A stretch of DNA of 64,000 nucleotides from Acanthochromis polyacanthus (lineage: Eukaryota; Chordata; Actinopteri; Pomacentridae). Under the pieces are notes generated by a model. That model was not told the DNA's origin, searched no databases, and saw only the letters and a list, made by a program, of their open reading frames with translations. The stretch is taken from positions 43,595,628 to 43,659,627 of the forward strand of contig NC_067116.1 of the NCBI RefSeq assembly GCF_021347895.1. Reading direction: 5' to 3'. The position numbers were made by a program, and so were the translations under genes. Positions within the stretch are counted from its first letter, which is position 1, and each line of letters begins with the position of its first letter. Positions 53,615 to 64,000 of the stretch are shown one piece after another.

Positions 53615-56600
53615 GTCGGTGAAAAACGTTTGAAATTTGTAGAACTTATTCGGTTTTTTTGGTCTGTTGAAGTGGCTTGTTTGTCTTCCTTGTTTGCCTG
53701 AGCTGCTGCAGGCAGAAGGCCTTAGCATGTGCTGTCTTTAAATGTTTGTCAGATTGTGTCCATCTTTATGCTAAATCGTCCTAAAAAGATAAATTGATGT
53801 TTTTAAATAAAGACACGTGTTGGCAGATGCGTGCCTGTGTGCCTGTGTGCCTGTGTGTGTGTGTGTGTGTGTGTATAAATGTGTGTGTGTGTGTTTAACT
53901 GTAGCATATGTTATCTAAGTAGGTGAAAATAGCCAAACGGTTCTTTAAAATGTCGTAATTTTGCTCGAATTATTTATTTAACATTAGCTTATAACAACAC
54001 TTGGCCTATTTCTAGTTTTTGGAGTGTTTTTATGGAGCATTCAGTGTCTTTTCTGAACACTTTCAGTTTCAGCAGCTCTGCAGCCATGTGATGAATTCTA
54101 TTTTAGAGCCTAAGGTTCACAGAATCTGAGTTAATAAAGAATAATCCGGTTTTGTTGTAATTGTAAGGGTTGTAAGGAAAGAAATGCTTGTTGCAGAGCA
54201 GTTGTAATGTCTGAGGCTACTGAGTAGAGAGACAGAAGCAGGAAAATGGTGGGGCTGATGAGGAAATGGTGGCTGAGAAAGGAGTGCAGGCTGCTGAAAC
54301 CTGCATGTAATCACACATGCTGAGGAATTTAGCTCGTTTTCTCTTCACCGGAGTGATTATAGAAATTATTTAACACTAAAAGGTTTCCTCAGCACATGAA
54401 AAAATGCACTGATAGTTTATATTGAGGGGAACTGAGGCTGTGCATGCACTTTTATTTCTATTTGAATATCCAACTATACATTTAGCTAAACAATAAGCAA
54501 CTGGCTTTAAGCTCTGCAGTGTCCTGGATGCATTTAAATGACCAGTTTTCATAAATATTGCTGCTCTGCAGGCAATATAGTTCATCTCATCTTTGCTTAT
54601 AAAGCTACTAATAGCAACAATGATTAGCTTTGTTGCTAATGCTGCATCTTTTTAGTCTCCCGAGTTAAAAATGAAAGAATAAATGCATAAGCTCTTTTGT
54701 AATTCTGCTCACAGATATAAAGAAATTCTGCTTGGCTCATCTCTGATCATTAAAATTAACAATTAGAAGCTTTATCATTATTAAATAAAAGGTTAAAATA
54801 AGTTAAAATAATCAGGCCAAAGCAGCAACAGAGTCATTCATGTAAAAGTAGAATGTAGCAGCAGTGTAAAAGTGACTTTAGTGCACATTTAATTAGTGCT
54901 TGTGTGTGTTTAGCAGTCTCTGTGTATGTTTTCTGTGTATTTAATCACAGCACTTATAAAATACTGTAATTCTCATGACAGTAATGGGGTTCTGTATTTG
55001 TCTATATAATAATTCATTGTGTTTTTGTTAATACTGTAAAATAATCACAGACTGGGAAAATGATTTTCGTGACTAAAATTGCATTATTATATCATCTTTT
55101 GGCATTTTGATTGTTAAAAATTTTGCTGCTGCGTCTGATTTTCTATTTAATTTAAAGTAAACTGTTTAATCCAAACACTGGCAGCAATTAAAACGCTCTG
55201 CTAAAGGTAGAATGAACAAACAATTAAAATATGAAGCAAAAACTGACAGATTCAATCACTCGGCTGTAATTTTCCTTAACTGGATTGTGACACATAATTC
55301 TCTGGGTGGAGCTGCTTCTTTTCAGTGGAAGGACAGAAAGAAAGGCATTAGACGTGGATGACTTACGTATTATAAAAACTAATAACTGACCTTTAAACAG
55401 CAGAACCAATGGCTCTGTGACATTTTTTGCTGATTATTTCCCTTTAAAAGCACATATTGTGGTTCTACTACTGATATCACTGCATATAACAGCAGCAGTG
55501 CAGTAAACACACTCAGAAATGTCTCACTGAACTCGAGGCAGAATTTCAAACGAGCAGAAGTGAAACTGAAGTATTTTTTAAAAATCAAACTGTGTGTTTG
55601 AGGTGTACTGAAAACAGAGACTTCACTGTTGTAACAGCAGAGCAGCTCTTTTTTGTTTCCCCCCTTTTAAACTTATTTTATTGGGATAATAATGTGAGCA
55701 TAACGTGGTTTCTAGGTGCAGTAACACTGTAAGTCAGCATGTGTTTGCTGGAATCCCCTTTCCACCACACTGAGCCTCAGAGTGCAGTTCGTGTTCATTT
55801 CCTGTCAGTGAACTCCTCTTCAGCCCTTTGATGCAAAAGTGGGTCAAAACTGACCTGGTGAGGTTGTGTTCTTGTAATTTATTTGTATCATTTCATTTTC
55901 CAGCTATTGCTCAATTTTTGAAAACATTTCATTTCAATTCTTTTAAGTAAAAAGAATTAAAATTAGTGGAATTAATTCCACATGCAGCTGTAAAGTGTCA
56001 TTTAGATCTAAATCTACCAAAATAAATAAAGAAATGCATTTTAAAAATCTTTCAGGAACTGCTTTTGAGTTAGTAGACGTTCCTTTAACACCCCATGAGG
56101 CTTATTGTTATTAGTAGTAGTACTGTTATTACTATTGCTACTACTACTGCTACAATTAACAATAATAATAATAAATTGTATTAATGTTGTGAAAACTGCA
56201 GCCCTTTTTAAAAAAGTAACTATTTCTCCACTGCTTGAAATTAATCACTTTTATTTTCTAAAGTCTGGTCTACTCTTAATGCACTTTTTTTACAACAACT
56301 TTTTTGAAATGTATTTCTTTCTAACTTTTTAAAAAAATCTCGTGCATGTTTTAATGTTTTATTTTTGCCTCTAAAGCACTTTGCCTAACCTCTGGGTGTG
56401 ATAAGTTGCTCCGTAAATCTACTTTCTTGCTCATACTGTAGCTCTAGTCATTGATTAGTCTGATTATTGATTATCAGGGGGTAATAGGGTAATTTATCTT
56501 CTTCACCTTCTGTTTCTCAGGTGGTGAAGTGGAGCTGCACCCCGGTGGTGGAGGCCCTGCTCTGGGCTGGGGCGGACGTCACCGTGCGCGACCCGGTCTT

Positions 56601-56886
56601 AAACCTCACCGTGACGCACGACGCGGCACGCGCGGGATTCGGGGATTCGGTGTGCGCGCTGCTGAACTACGGGGCGGACGTGAACTCGGTGGACCAGCTG
56701 GGGAACCTGCCCCTGCACCTGGCCGCTCAGGAGGGCAACCTGGAGGTGGTGCAGCGGATCATCGGACTCACCGCGGACCCCGAGGCCGCCAACGGAGAAG
56801 GCCTCACCGCGCGGCAGCTCGCCGAGCGCAGCGGCAAGATGGAAACTGCCCTGTACATAGACGACTATTTGGGCCAGAGTGAGTAG
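53483..56886 (+). CDS. cdkn2c: Cyclin-dependent kinase 4/6 inhibitor p18-INK4C (cdkn2c), two exons
   Basis: INK4 proteins bind monomeric CDK4 and CDK6 and block cyclin D association, holding cells in G1. Joined segments 53483-53614 and 56521-56886 give 165 residues, close to the 168 of human p18 and longer than the four-repeat p15/p16 forms. Five ankyrin repeats fit (about 5-37, 38-68, 71-103, 104-136, 137-165). Key pieces are GDLQAVLFLLQNGANVNG, GRTPLQ at the exon junction, the INK4 signature HDAARAGF (77-84) with the Asp that faces the kinase, and GNLPLHLAAQEGNLEVV (105-121). The intron falls in phase 0 right after TPLQ, the usual INK4 position. Its donor is the slightly unusual CAG|GTCGGT; the acceptor is TTTCTCAG|GT. 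The divergent arrangement with faf1 is what points to CDKN2C rather than CDKN2A/B or CDKN2D. One stretch of the second repeat (RDPVLNLTV) also recalls p15/p16, so paralogue choice is slightly less sure than family. Confidence 0.93.
53615..56520 (+). other. cdkn2c intron between coding exons
   Basis: 2.9 kb, AT-rich. It contains a GT/GCCTGT microsatellite (about 53829-53894) and short TAG/ATA-type runs near 56110-56170. No other feature was recognised. Confidence 0.75.
56521..56886 (+). CDS. cdkn2c: cdkn2c coding exon 2
   Basis: Encodes residues 45-165, starting VVKWSCTPVVEALLWAGADV and ending with TAG at 56884-56886. It carries ankyrin repeats 2-5. The exon is strikingly GC- and CpG-rich in an AT-rich neighbourhood, so both other plus frames and one minus frame have long open stretches; these are taken as shadows. 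Confidence 0.94.
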   Translation: MVKWSCTPVVEALLWAGADVTVRDPVLNLTVTHDAARAGFGDSVCALLNYGADVNSVDQLGNLPLHLAAQEGNLEVVQRIIGLTADPEAANGEGLTARQLAERSGKMETALYIDDYLGQSE

Positions 56887-57079
56887 CTTATCCGGTGTCG
56901 AAGTTTCTGTGAAATGCACCTACAGTGTCCGAGCGCACGTGAAGGCAGCATTAGGTGACGACGGTGTGGAGCAGCAGCCAATCAGCAGCGAGGCCCATCA
57001 ACAAAAGGAAGAAAAAATGCATTTTTTTCGGCCATATCAACTTTTTATTATTATTATTTCAGTGCATGATATTTGCAAA

Positions 57080-57260
57080 AATGACATTATTGTGCACAGA
57101 ACCTGACCTCTCTAGTCATTAAATCTAAAAGAATATGGCAACAGATATCCGCGTTATCATAAAAACACATTTTAAAGCACCGCGCGTTGCTGACGTTTGA
57201 TAAATTCGCATCATGGACAGAATTTTCAGTGTTTAAATCATAAATAAACTGCATGTTTTA
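57080..57260 (+). repeat. Dispersed repeat shared with 44600-44800
   Basis: Diverged second copy in direct orientation. It supplies the AATAAA at 57243, so the first candidate cdkn2c poly(A) signal lies inside repeat DNA. Confidence 0.55.
57243..57248 (+). terminator. Candidate cdkn2c poly(A) signal
   Basis: AATAAA about 360 bases after the cdkn2c stop codon. A second AATAAA lies at 57531-57536. Which is used cannot be told from sequence. Confidence 0.35.
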
Positions 57261-58458
57261 CATACAGGCCGGCACCCACAGCTGCTGTTAAACGTGGGCC
57301 TTTTGTTTCTCACCGTGATTCATCAGAAACCGCCTTCAGGCTGATGTCACCATGATTGAGGTGATGGTGGGCAACGGGCTGAGAAAACAGCTGGATTTAT
57401 GGATGTGGTCAGGGCAGGAATGCAAATGATCAAAAATGCCCCCAAAAATGTCACAAAAGATAGCTACTGGTGCAACAGACTTTTAAAGCATAAACTCCAA
57501 ACAACACAACACTGTAGTATTATTCCCAGCAATAAACTGTTGTTGTAGAATGACAGCATCATCTGTTATAGTAAAGGGGGGGGGGGGGATTTCTTAGAGG
57601 CTCGCTTTTGAGCTCAACTCTGTGCTTAAAATCCCTGAAACTCAGCTGTGCATTTTGTTTTCTGTTGCCCCATTTGGCCTCCTCTGTGAAAAGGCTGAAC
57701 TGAAAGTCTATTCCTGTCCATAAATCCATGTATTTATTTAAACGATGGATAATTTTTAAAAAGCGTTATGAGAACATTCTTTCTGCAGTTTCAAAAAACA
57801 TTGAGCTGCTGCAGTGTGAGAATCAGAAATGAAACTGAGCGAGCTTCTGCTTCTCACAGTGTGTGGCCTCTGTCATTTGAGCTGCTGCTGTTCCAGGTTC
57901 CAGATGAACACTGCTTTTGACCTCAGAGCTTCAGCACTCGTGTGGCTCTCTGGTTTTCTTGGAGGAGGTTTATGTTACCCCACCCTGTCATTGTTTGTCA
58001 CAGCCCTAACGTTTGCATGAATGGGCATGTATTAATAAAACCACATTTTAAGGAAGCTGGAAGAACAGGTTCGGTGTTGCCTATTGATGCGTTAGGACAA
58101 CTTGGCGCTATTTTTGAAAAAAATATGCTTTGCAGTGAATTTCAAACGCTTCCTCTGAGATGGTGTCTTAATTCTGCTTTAGCCTCATAAAACTCAGTGA
58201 GAGGAGACTTTCAAAGCCACCAAATGAGGATTCAGAGTGTTGACAACCACATGTTATCTATTAAGCTGCTGTGGACACTTGGGGAACTGCAGAACTTTGA
58301 GATTTCTGCTTTTTAGAGGTAACATTACTGGTCCGTTTTTGGTTATCGTCTCAAAATATCTCAAGAAAAGAGATGCGGAAGAGTTTAAAACTGAGATTGA
58401 AAGACTTGTATCTCATTTTACGGTTAATGCCATTAATTATCTAATAGGTGTTGGTTAT
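57261..58458. other. Region downstream of cdkn2c
   Basis: AT-rich, with a G run at about 57577-57588. An ATG-started 63-codon frame at 57829-58020 has a hydrophobic start but no recognised family or supporting context. Nothing else seen. Confidence 0.5.
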
Positions 58459-58469
58459 TTAGACTTGGA

Positions 58470-58517
58470 CTGACTTGTTCCTCCTGAAGTCCACCACCAT
58501 CTCCTTGGTCTTCGTCA
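58470..58517 (-). pseudogene. LINE reverse-transcriptase scrap
   Basis: The minus strand reads TKTKEMVVDFRRNK, matching the conserved SKTKEMVVDFRR segment of fish LINE reverse transcriptases. Only about 16 codons survive. It starts about 10 bases after the tRNA-like sequence. Confidence 0.65.
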
Positions 58518-58526
58518 CAAATAAAA

Positions 58527-58596
58527 GGTACCGCAGCGATTCGAACCCAGAATCTCCTGTTTTTGGCAGGCGTTTTGCCAAATAAGCCACGGCGCC
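58527..58596 (-). tRNA. tRNA-like sequence, probably pseudogene or SINE head
   Basis: 70 nt on the minus strand, from GGCGCCGTGGC to GCTGCGGTACC. The acceptor ends pair with one mismatch. There is an A-box-like TGGCTTATTTGG, an anticodon arm CCTG/CAGG with loop CCAAAAA, a perfect B box GGTTCGAATC, and a TTTT terminator directly downstream. Position 33 is C instead of the invariant U and the anticodon would be AAA, so a working tRNA is doubtful. Confidence 0.5.
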
Positions 58597-60104
58597 ATGA
58601 ATGATGACGAACACTAGTCCAGGAAAAGAGACGCTGACATTCACGCCAAGGCCAAAATTCTGCTTTGCTTCTGATTTTAACACTGAAAAATCTGTTCACG
58701 TTTGATTAGAATCTATCATGTGTGTTACTCAACTATTCGTTGCCATATTTAGCTGTATAATGATTAGAAACTTCAAGTTCTGTACACAAGGATTCAAAAA
58801 TCCTGCTGCTAAACGGAAAATATGACAAAAGTATGTGTATTTCAGTAAACAAATCAGACTTTTACAGTAAAATAATGCCGAGCTGTGGCAAACTGTAGAT
58901 TTTAAACTGCAAATCTGTGTGACAGCTCAGCTGTCTGAGGTAAGGGAAAGTTAAAGAATTAGTATTTGATCCTGATCCATCAGGTCTACTTTCTGGGGAT
59001 CGTTTGTAATCATAAATGAAGTCAGCATTGTGCTGTTTTGTGCGTAATGCGCGCATCTTCCTCACTTTCGGACAGGCTCCTGTGGATCCGCTGCTGTGTG
59101 ATTCTGCATTTATTATTAAACTCAGAGGGAAAACTCCTACAAATTAAATCCAGTTCCTGCTAATGTTTTCAGACCTTTGTGTTCCTGCATGCGTTGAAGT
59201 CACAAACTGTTTACTGTCTGGACGCACATCTGTGATCATCTGTAAAGCTGCATTCACTGACACTCGGACATCCTGGTTTCGGTAAATGAACTTGACCTGT
59301 CTGACCTGATGAATGCATGACAGTAACAACATAAAGGGCCGAATGAGATGAAGGTGAAGCGTCTATTTAAAAGCATGGATTTACAGAACTAACGGACAGA
59401 CTGAAGCCGCTGCAGGCCGCGGCGCCATCTTCAGTCAATCCGCCTCCACGAAGCCCAGGACATGTTGGATTTTTTTTTAATTTCTGTCTGTGTGCTTTCC
59501 TTCAGTCCACCCACACCCCACGCAGCCTTCGTCGTTGCCATGGTAACAGAGATAACGGACGTGCGCAGATATCTGAACACCTGTCGTGCCAAAGGCTGAT
59601 TGCGCTTCCCGGCGCTGCGGCGCACCGTTTATAAACAACTACAGCTGCAATGTGCAAATACGCGCAACTTTATGTCTGTGGTCAAAGTACAAGCGTGTCT
59701 TTGTCCTTGTAACCAAAAAATACAAATAAATCTGGCATTTAGGAGGATGGCAGCTAATACTGCAGCATTATTTGGGGTGTTTATGTGTTCGGCGTGTAGG
59801 ATTTCCTTGTTTGGACTTTAATTAACCTGATTTTCTGACAGATTTTAAATAGAAATTGACAGAAATTGACAGTTTCTCAAAAAATTCCTACTAGCTATAT
59901 TCTTTAAACTGTCACCCTCGTAAATAAAATGAAGTTATCTTGATGCGTTTAGAACATTTTAATCACTATCACTTTTTGACAAATAGAAACCTGCACTATA
60001 CAAGTCCAAGTGGTTCTTTTGAAGCACTAACTGGTGAACAATGACTGCACTGGTTATAATGTAGGCCTCAGAAATGAAGCAGAGACACACTGATTGCTCC
60101 TCCT

Positions 60105-60700
60105 CCCTGCCATCAGGTTTTAGTTTAAAAACACTAGCTCTACTCCCATTTTTCACTTACTAAACAATGAGTGAAGCTCTTACAATGTGACTAAAATGAG
60201 TGATTCCATTCATATTTAATGCTTACAGAGGAAGAATGGCTACAAAAAATGTTATTTCTGTATTAAGCCTCCTTTTAAACAAGGATATTTGAACATTCCA
60301 AGCGTCAACAGCAGAAAAATAACTATATTACTGTCCATAGTCAACCTGAAAATCAGGACTGGCGATACTACGTTTAGACGCCGCCGAGGTTTTACAAAAA
60401 ACACTTCTGCTCTGAAGACAGACATAAAATTATACGCCTTTTATGCACATTTGATCCAAAAAAAAGCAGAAGTGGACGGATATGAAACCGTGAAACACAT
60501 CCGTATCATGAATAATCGGTTTTCGACACGAAAACAACATAAAGACAAAGAAAAATGAACTCAAAATGAGGCAGAAACATAACGATATTTGCTCCCATGC
60601 TGCTTTTGTCACAACACCGGAACGCACCAAAGACTCATCCTGATCCTTCCACACATTCAAGCACACAGTGACTTCATGAAAAGACTTAGAATGCATCTCT
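60105..60700 (+). repeat. Local tandem duplication, unit 1
   Basis: Shares with 60708-61240, in order: CATTCATATTTAATGCTTAC, AGAATGGCTACAAAA, AAACAAGGATATT, GTGGACGGATATGAA, CACAACACCGGAACGCA and CTTCATGAAAAGA. Offset is close to 600 bp. No gene is contained. Confidence 0.85.
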
Positions 60701-60707
60701 TCCTACA

Positions 60708-61240
60708 GGCTGCTATCAGATTTTAGATTCAAAGGACCAGTTTTATTCCTATAATGTAATTTCCCACTTGCCAAACAGTGAGTGAGGCTCCTACAATGTG
60801 ACTGAAGTGACGGATTCATTCATATTTAATGCTTACAGCCTAAAGAATGGCTACAAAACAGATCGTTTCTGTACTTATATTTATGAAAGCCTCATTTTAA
60901 ACAAGGATATTAGACAATTCTAAGCCCCAACTGACTATATTAGTGTCCATAATCAACCTACATGTCAGGCCTGGTGATATGACGCACTTCTGCTCTGACC
61001 ACAGACATTAAATGATGCGCTTTTTTTTTTTTTTTTGCACGTTTGAGCCAGATGAAAGCAGCAGTGGACGGATATGAAGCCGGTAAACACCACATCGGTT
61101 TCTGGCACAGAACTGGTTAAACGAGGCAGGAACATGACGCTACACGCTCTAGTCTGTTTTGGCACAACACCGGAACGCATGTACAGGGCGCACGCAATCA
61201 TGCAGTCAGATGTTGCACTGACCTCATGAAAAGATTTATT
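60708..61240 (+). repeat. Local tandem duplication, unit 2
   Basis: Diverged direct copy of 60105-60700, with a poly-T run (about 61020-61036) that unit 1 lacks. Confidence 0.85.
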
Positions 61241-64000
61241 ATATTGAGAATATTACCAGCCATAATGCTCGTGGGAGAGTTTATTTCCGGAGCAAAGCTT
61301 TCAGTTCCTGCTGATTTCTGATGTTTCTATTTGAAAGTGCATCACAGATAAACCAGAATGCGCTGTTTTTTTAATCATTTCAGTCAAAGATCATTATTTA
61401 TTAATACAAATTCCCTGCTGCTTTTCCATCAAATCACATCAAACACACTTTTTTGTCGTTAGCAAACAGCACAAAACCAGGGAATGCTGTTTGAAAGCGC
61501 AAAAAGGCGCAGAGCAAAGGAAAAGTCTGAGAGGAACAGCTTTAAGAGCAGAATGAACGTGTTAAGAAAGATACGCTATGGGCAGTTTTACACAAGTTTG
61601 CAAGATATATTAAAATAAATACCAGATTATCCTGGAATTCTTGTGCCAAAATGAGAATAAATGCAGGAAAGACAGCCCCAGAGTCACGGAACACACCGTT
61701 TAATATGAATTTTGCAGGGTTTAAATGGTGAATATGTAAATTATTCAGCTAAATTCACAAAATACATAACTTTAAACCTCAATATTTACACTTGTTAGGT
61801 TCTATAAAAACGTCATTCATTAAAATTTTCACTGAATCTCTTCGGCACAAATACTGCTGCTTTAAATGCGCTGTGGGAATGATTTGAAATGACTAAAAAT
61901 AAATAAATAAATAACAGAAAAATAAGAAGAACGGCATCGATACTGAAGTAGTGACGTAATATTGCACCAAGCAAGTCATAAAGAAGTATTGCATACAGAA
62001 CTGAAACTGAAAATTACGAGAAAGGACTACTGCAAACTAGTAATAATTTGGAATACTACTAGAATTTAAGAGTAGTAATACTGTAAACTAGTAATAGTTT
62101 GAAAGCAGAAAGCGATAGCAGTAATAGAAAGTAATGGAAATCCGTCAGAGTTGAACAGAAAACGTTAAAAACACTCAAACGTTCTTCATGCTGAAGCCAG
62201 AAAACAGCAGCAGATGGTTTTAAATATCTCCTTAAGTCACAAAGAAAAACATCAACAAATGTCACTTTTAAGACATTTCTTACTTTATTTTATTGTTTTT
62301 ATGCAGACTTTTAGCCTGTTCCCGTCTTTAAATATCATTTGTTGAGTTTTTATCCATTTTTTAGGGTTTTGTCGTCATTTTTAAGTTTATTCTTTCACTT
62401 GTGTATAAACAGCATATGCTTTTAAATATCTTAATAGAATGAGCTGATAAATCTACAACACGTATGTGTCTGTATGGACGCTTGTCAGAACGTTTGAATG
62501 AATTTTCGTGACTTTTAACCCTTTAAACTGCGGATCTTTAATTTCCTTACTCGGAGCCAAAATAAAAACGCGGCTGCTGTGCGCTCCTGCTGCGTAAAAG
62601 TGGGTCTTATTGGCGCAAAAACAAAACAAGGGCAACAAAAAACAGCATTAATACCGAGGCCTGGTGTGACTGCGTGGGGAGGAGCGTGGATCACTTTGTG
62701 GGCGGGTATGTTCCCCGAAAGGAAATGCCAATTCAGGAGGAGGAGGAGGCAGATTTTTAAACCCCATGTAGGTCTGGATTTGTGATAAACTCATCAGGTT
62801 TTTTTTTGTCTTGACCGCCCTGGTGCCACTGTAAAATGTGTATTTCTCACATAAATCCGTTTTATCTGACCTTTTAGGAGCTTCACTTTGCCTTTCTTGT
62901 CACATTAAAGTCATAAACTCTTTATTTTTTCTCCTTCACAGACTAAAGCAAGAGGAAGAACAAAAAGAAGAAACTGGATTCTGCTTCTGCTTTGCAAACA
63001 TTAATATTTTATTCTATACTCTCTAAAATTCCTTGCTTCATTTAACCTTTCTGACATACTCCTGCAGTTAGAGACGGTTTAAATTCAAACAGATTTAGGA
63101 GTGAAAATGCTAATTTGGAAGAGCACAAATGAAATACAACACTTGGTTCATCCATGATTAGAACAGTTTGATGCACTCGTACGTTTTAAGACAATCCGGT
63201 GCATTAGAGACGTTTTTCACCTGTAAAATCTTTTTTTTGTTGACTTCATTCCACTAGATGTTTATTATTGTGATAATAATGTGAACATTTGTGTTGGACT
63301 GAATCTATTGAAATGTGTTAAAAAAAAACCCTCACAGTGTTATGATCACAATAGTAAACATGGAAATTAACATTCATCTGAGAGAACTATTGGCGGCTGA
63401 CTAGCTTTCCATTTTAGAGGCGTACCTAACAAAATGAGCACCAGTTAGAGTATATTGTGCCACAGCTGCAGACATGGCGTTCACACTCATTCAGGGATGT
63501 TCACTATTGCAGCTACATGTCCACCTTCCTGCAAAACACAGAAGAATCCACTTTTTATTGTGCAAACAGACACTTCTGTGTCTTTATTAGAGTCCAAGTG
63601 GACAAAGATATGAGACAAATTTGTTTATTTAACATCAGTTCCATTAAAAAAAATGCGATTTTAAGTCTAACGTGACTTGAATGAAGCCAATAAATCAGTC
63701 AGTTCAAGTTCACACAGTCAGGTTAAGGCAACGTTGGCTCAAATAGTTGAAATAATCACGTTTTACTAAAGTTTGTTTTCTGTGCACTTCAATTTTTGGA
63801 CCAATACTGGATGATGAAGTCAAATATTACGCAGCAAGATGCTGCAGATTCTGTCCATAAAGTCAGACAGTCTTAAATAAGTTTTGTGCACTTACTGCAG
63901 TCTTATATTCAAAAACAAATCTTTAAAACTCTTTTTGTTTGTCCGACACACACTAGACATCAAAGCCATTTCAGCATATACAGTCCTAATGGAGCATTTT
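61241..64000. other. AT-rich flank without recognisable genes
   Basis: No exon, RNA gene or mobile element could be supported. In mammals RNF11 lies further along from CDKN2C; no RING-finger coding sequence resembling it is present up to the window end. Confidence 0.6.

Noticed and set aside
53346..53633. 95-residue frame overlapping cdkn2c exon 1
   Set aside because: Out of frame with cdkn2c and runs through its splice acceptor and donor; a shadow.
56599..56919. 106-residue minus-strand frame across cdkn2c exon 2
   Set aside because: Antisense shadow caused by high GC and few stops.
57829..58020. 63-residue frame with a hydrophobic, Cys-rich N-terminus downstream of cdkn2c
   Set aside because: Looks like a secreted peptide start but has no domain, no splice context and no repeat of the pattern; most likely chance.
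57000..64000. Search for RNF11, the next gene after CDKN2C in mammals
   Set aside because: No RING-finger coding sequence or matching exon peptides were found on either strand.

Overview
The window looks like nuclear DNA of a ray-finned (teleost, probably percomorph) fish. It has small coding exons with GT/AG introns, AT-rich introns and intergenic DNA, long GT and AAT-type microsatellites, and several classes of fish-type mobile elements: hAT and Tc1-like miniature elements, a TTAA-flanked element, and L2-like LINE debris. Two protein-coding genes can be supported. They lie head to head, as FAF1 and CDKN2C do in human.

faf1 (minus strand) fills about 5.67-46.52 kb. I could place its first 12 coding exons, with every junction in frame. 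They encode residues 1-395: the UBA domain, a Ser/Ala/Pro-rich linker, two ubiquitin-like domains and the start of the UAS domain. The rest of UAS and the UBX domain must lie to the left of base 1. Four introns are only 109-125 bp, while others run to about 10 kb and hold most of the mobile elements.

cdkn2c (plus strand) has two coding exons, 53483-53614 and 56521-56886, for a 165-residue INK4-type ankyrin CDK inhibitor. A strong acceptor ends one base before the ATG, so an upstream non-coding exon is likely. A CpG-containing block ending in a good donor at 50728 is the candidate.

Layout: 1-5.7 kb, faf1 intron 12 (part) with a broken hAT element joined to a palindromic element. 5.7-6.4 kb, exons 12-9. 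6.4-34.4 kb, large introns 8-5 with exons 8-5, hAT insertions, a diverged tandem array and LINE remnants. 34.2-46.5 kb, exons 4-1 with nested transposons in intron 2. 46.8-48.2 kb, an AT-rich satellite-like array. 50.1-50.7 kb, the putative cdkn2c 5' region. 51.0-53.1 kb, a second diverged tandem array. 53.5-56.9 kb, cdkn2c. 57-64 kb, no recognisable gene, but a tRNA-like sequence and a local 0.6-kb duplication.

No operon, CRISPR array or new defence-type system is visible. The most informative non-genic structures are a target-site-resolved nested transposon (38.1-39.2 kb), three copies of an approximately 82-bp near-perfect palindrome, and a compact imperfect hairpin at 37.6 kb.
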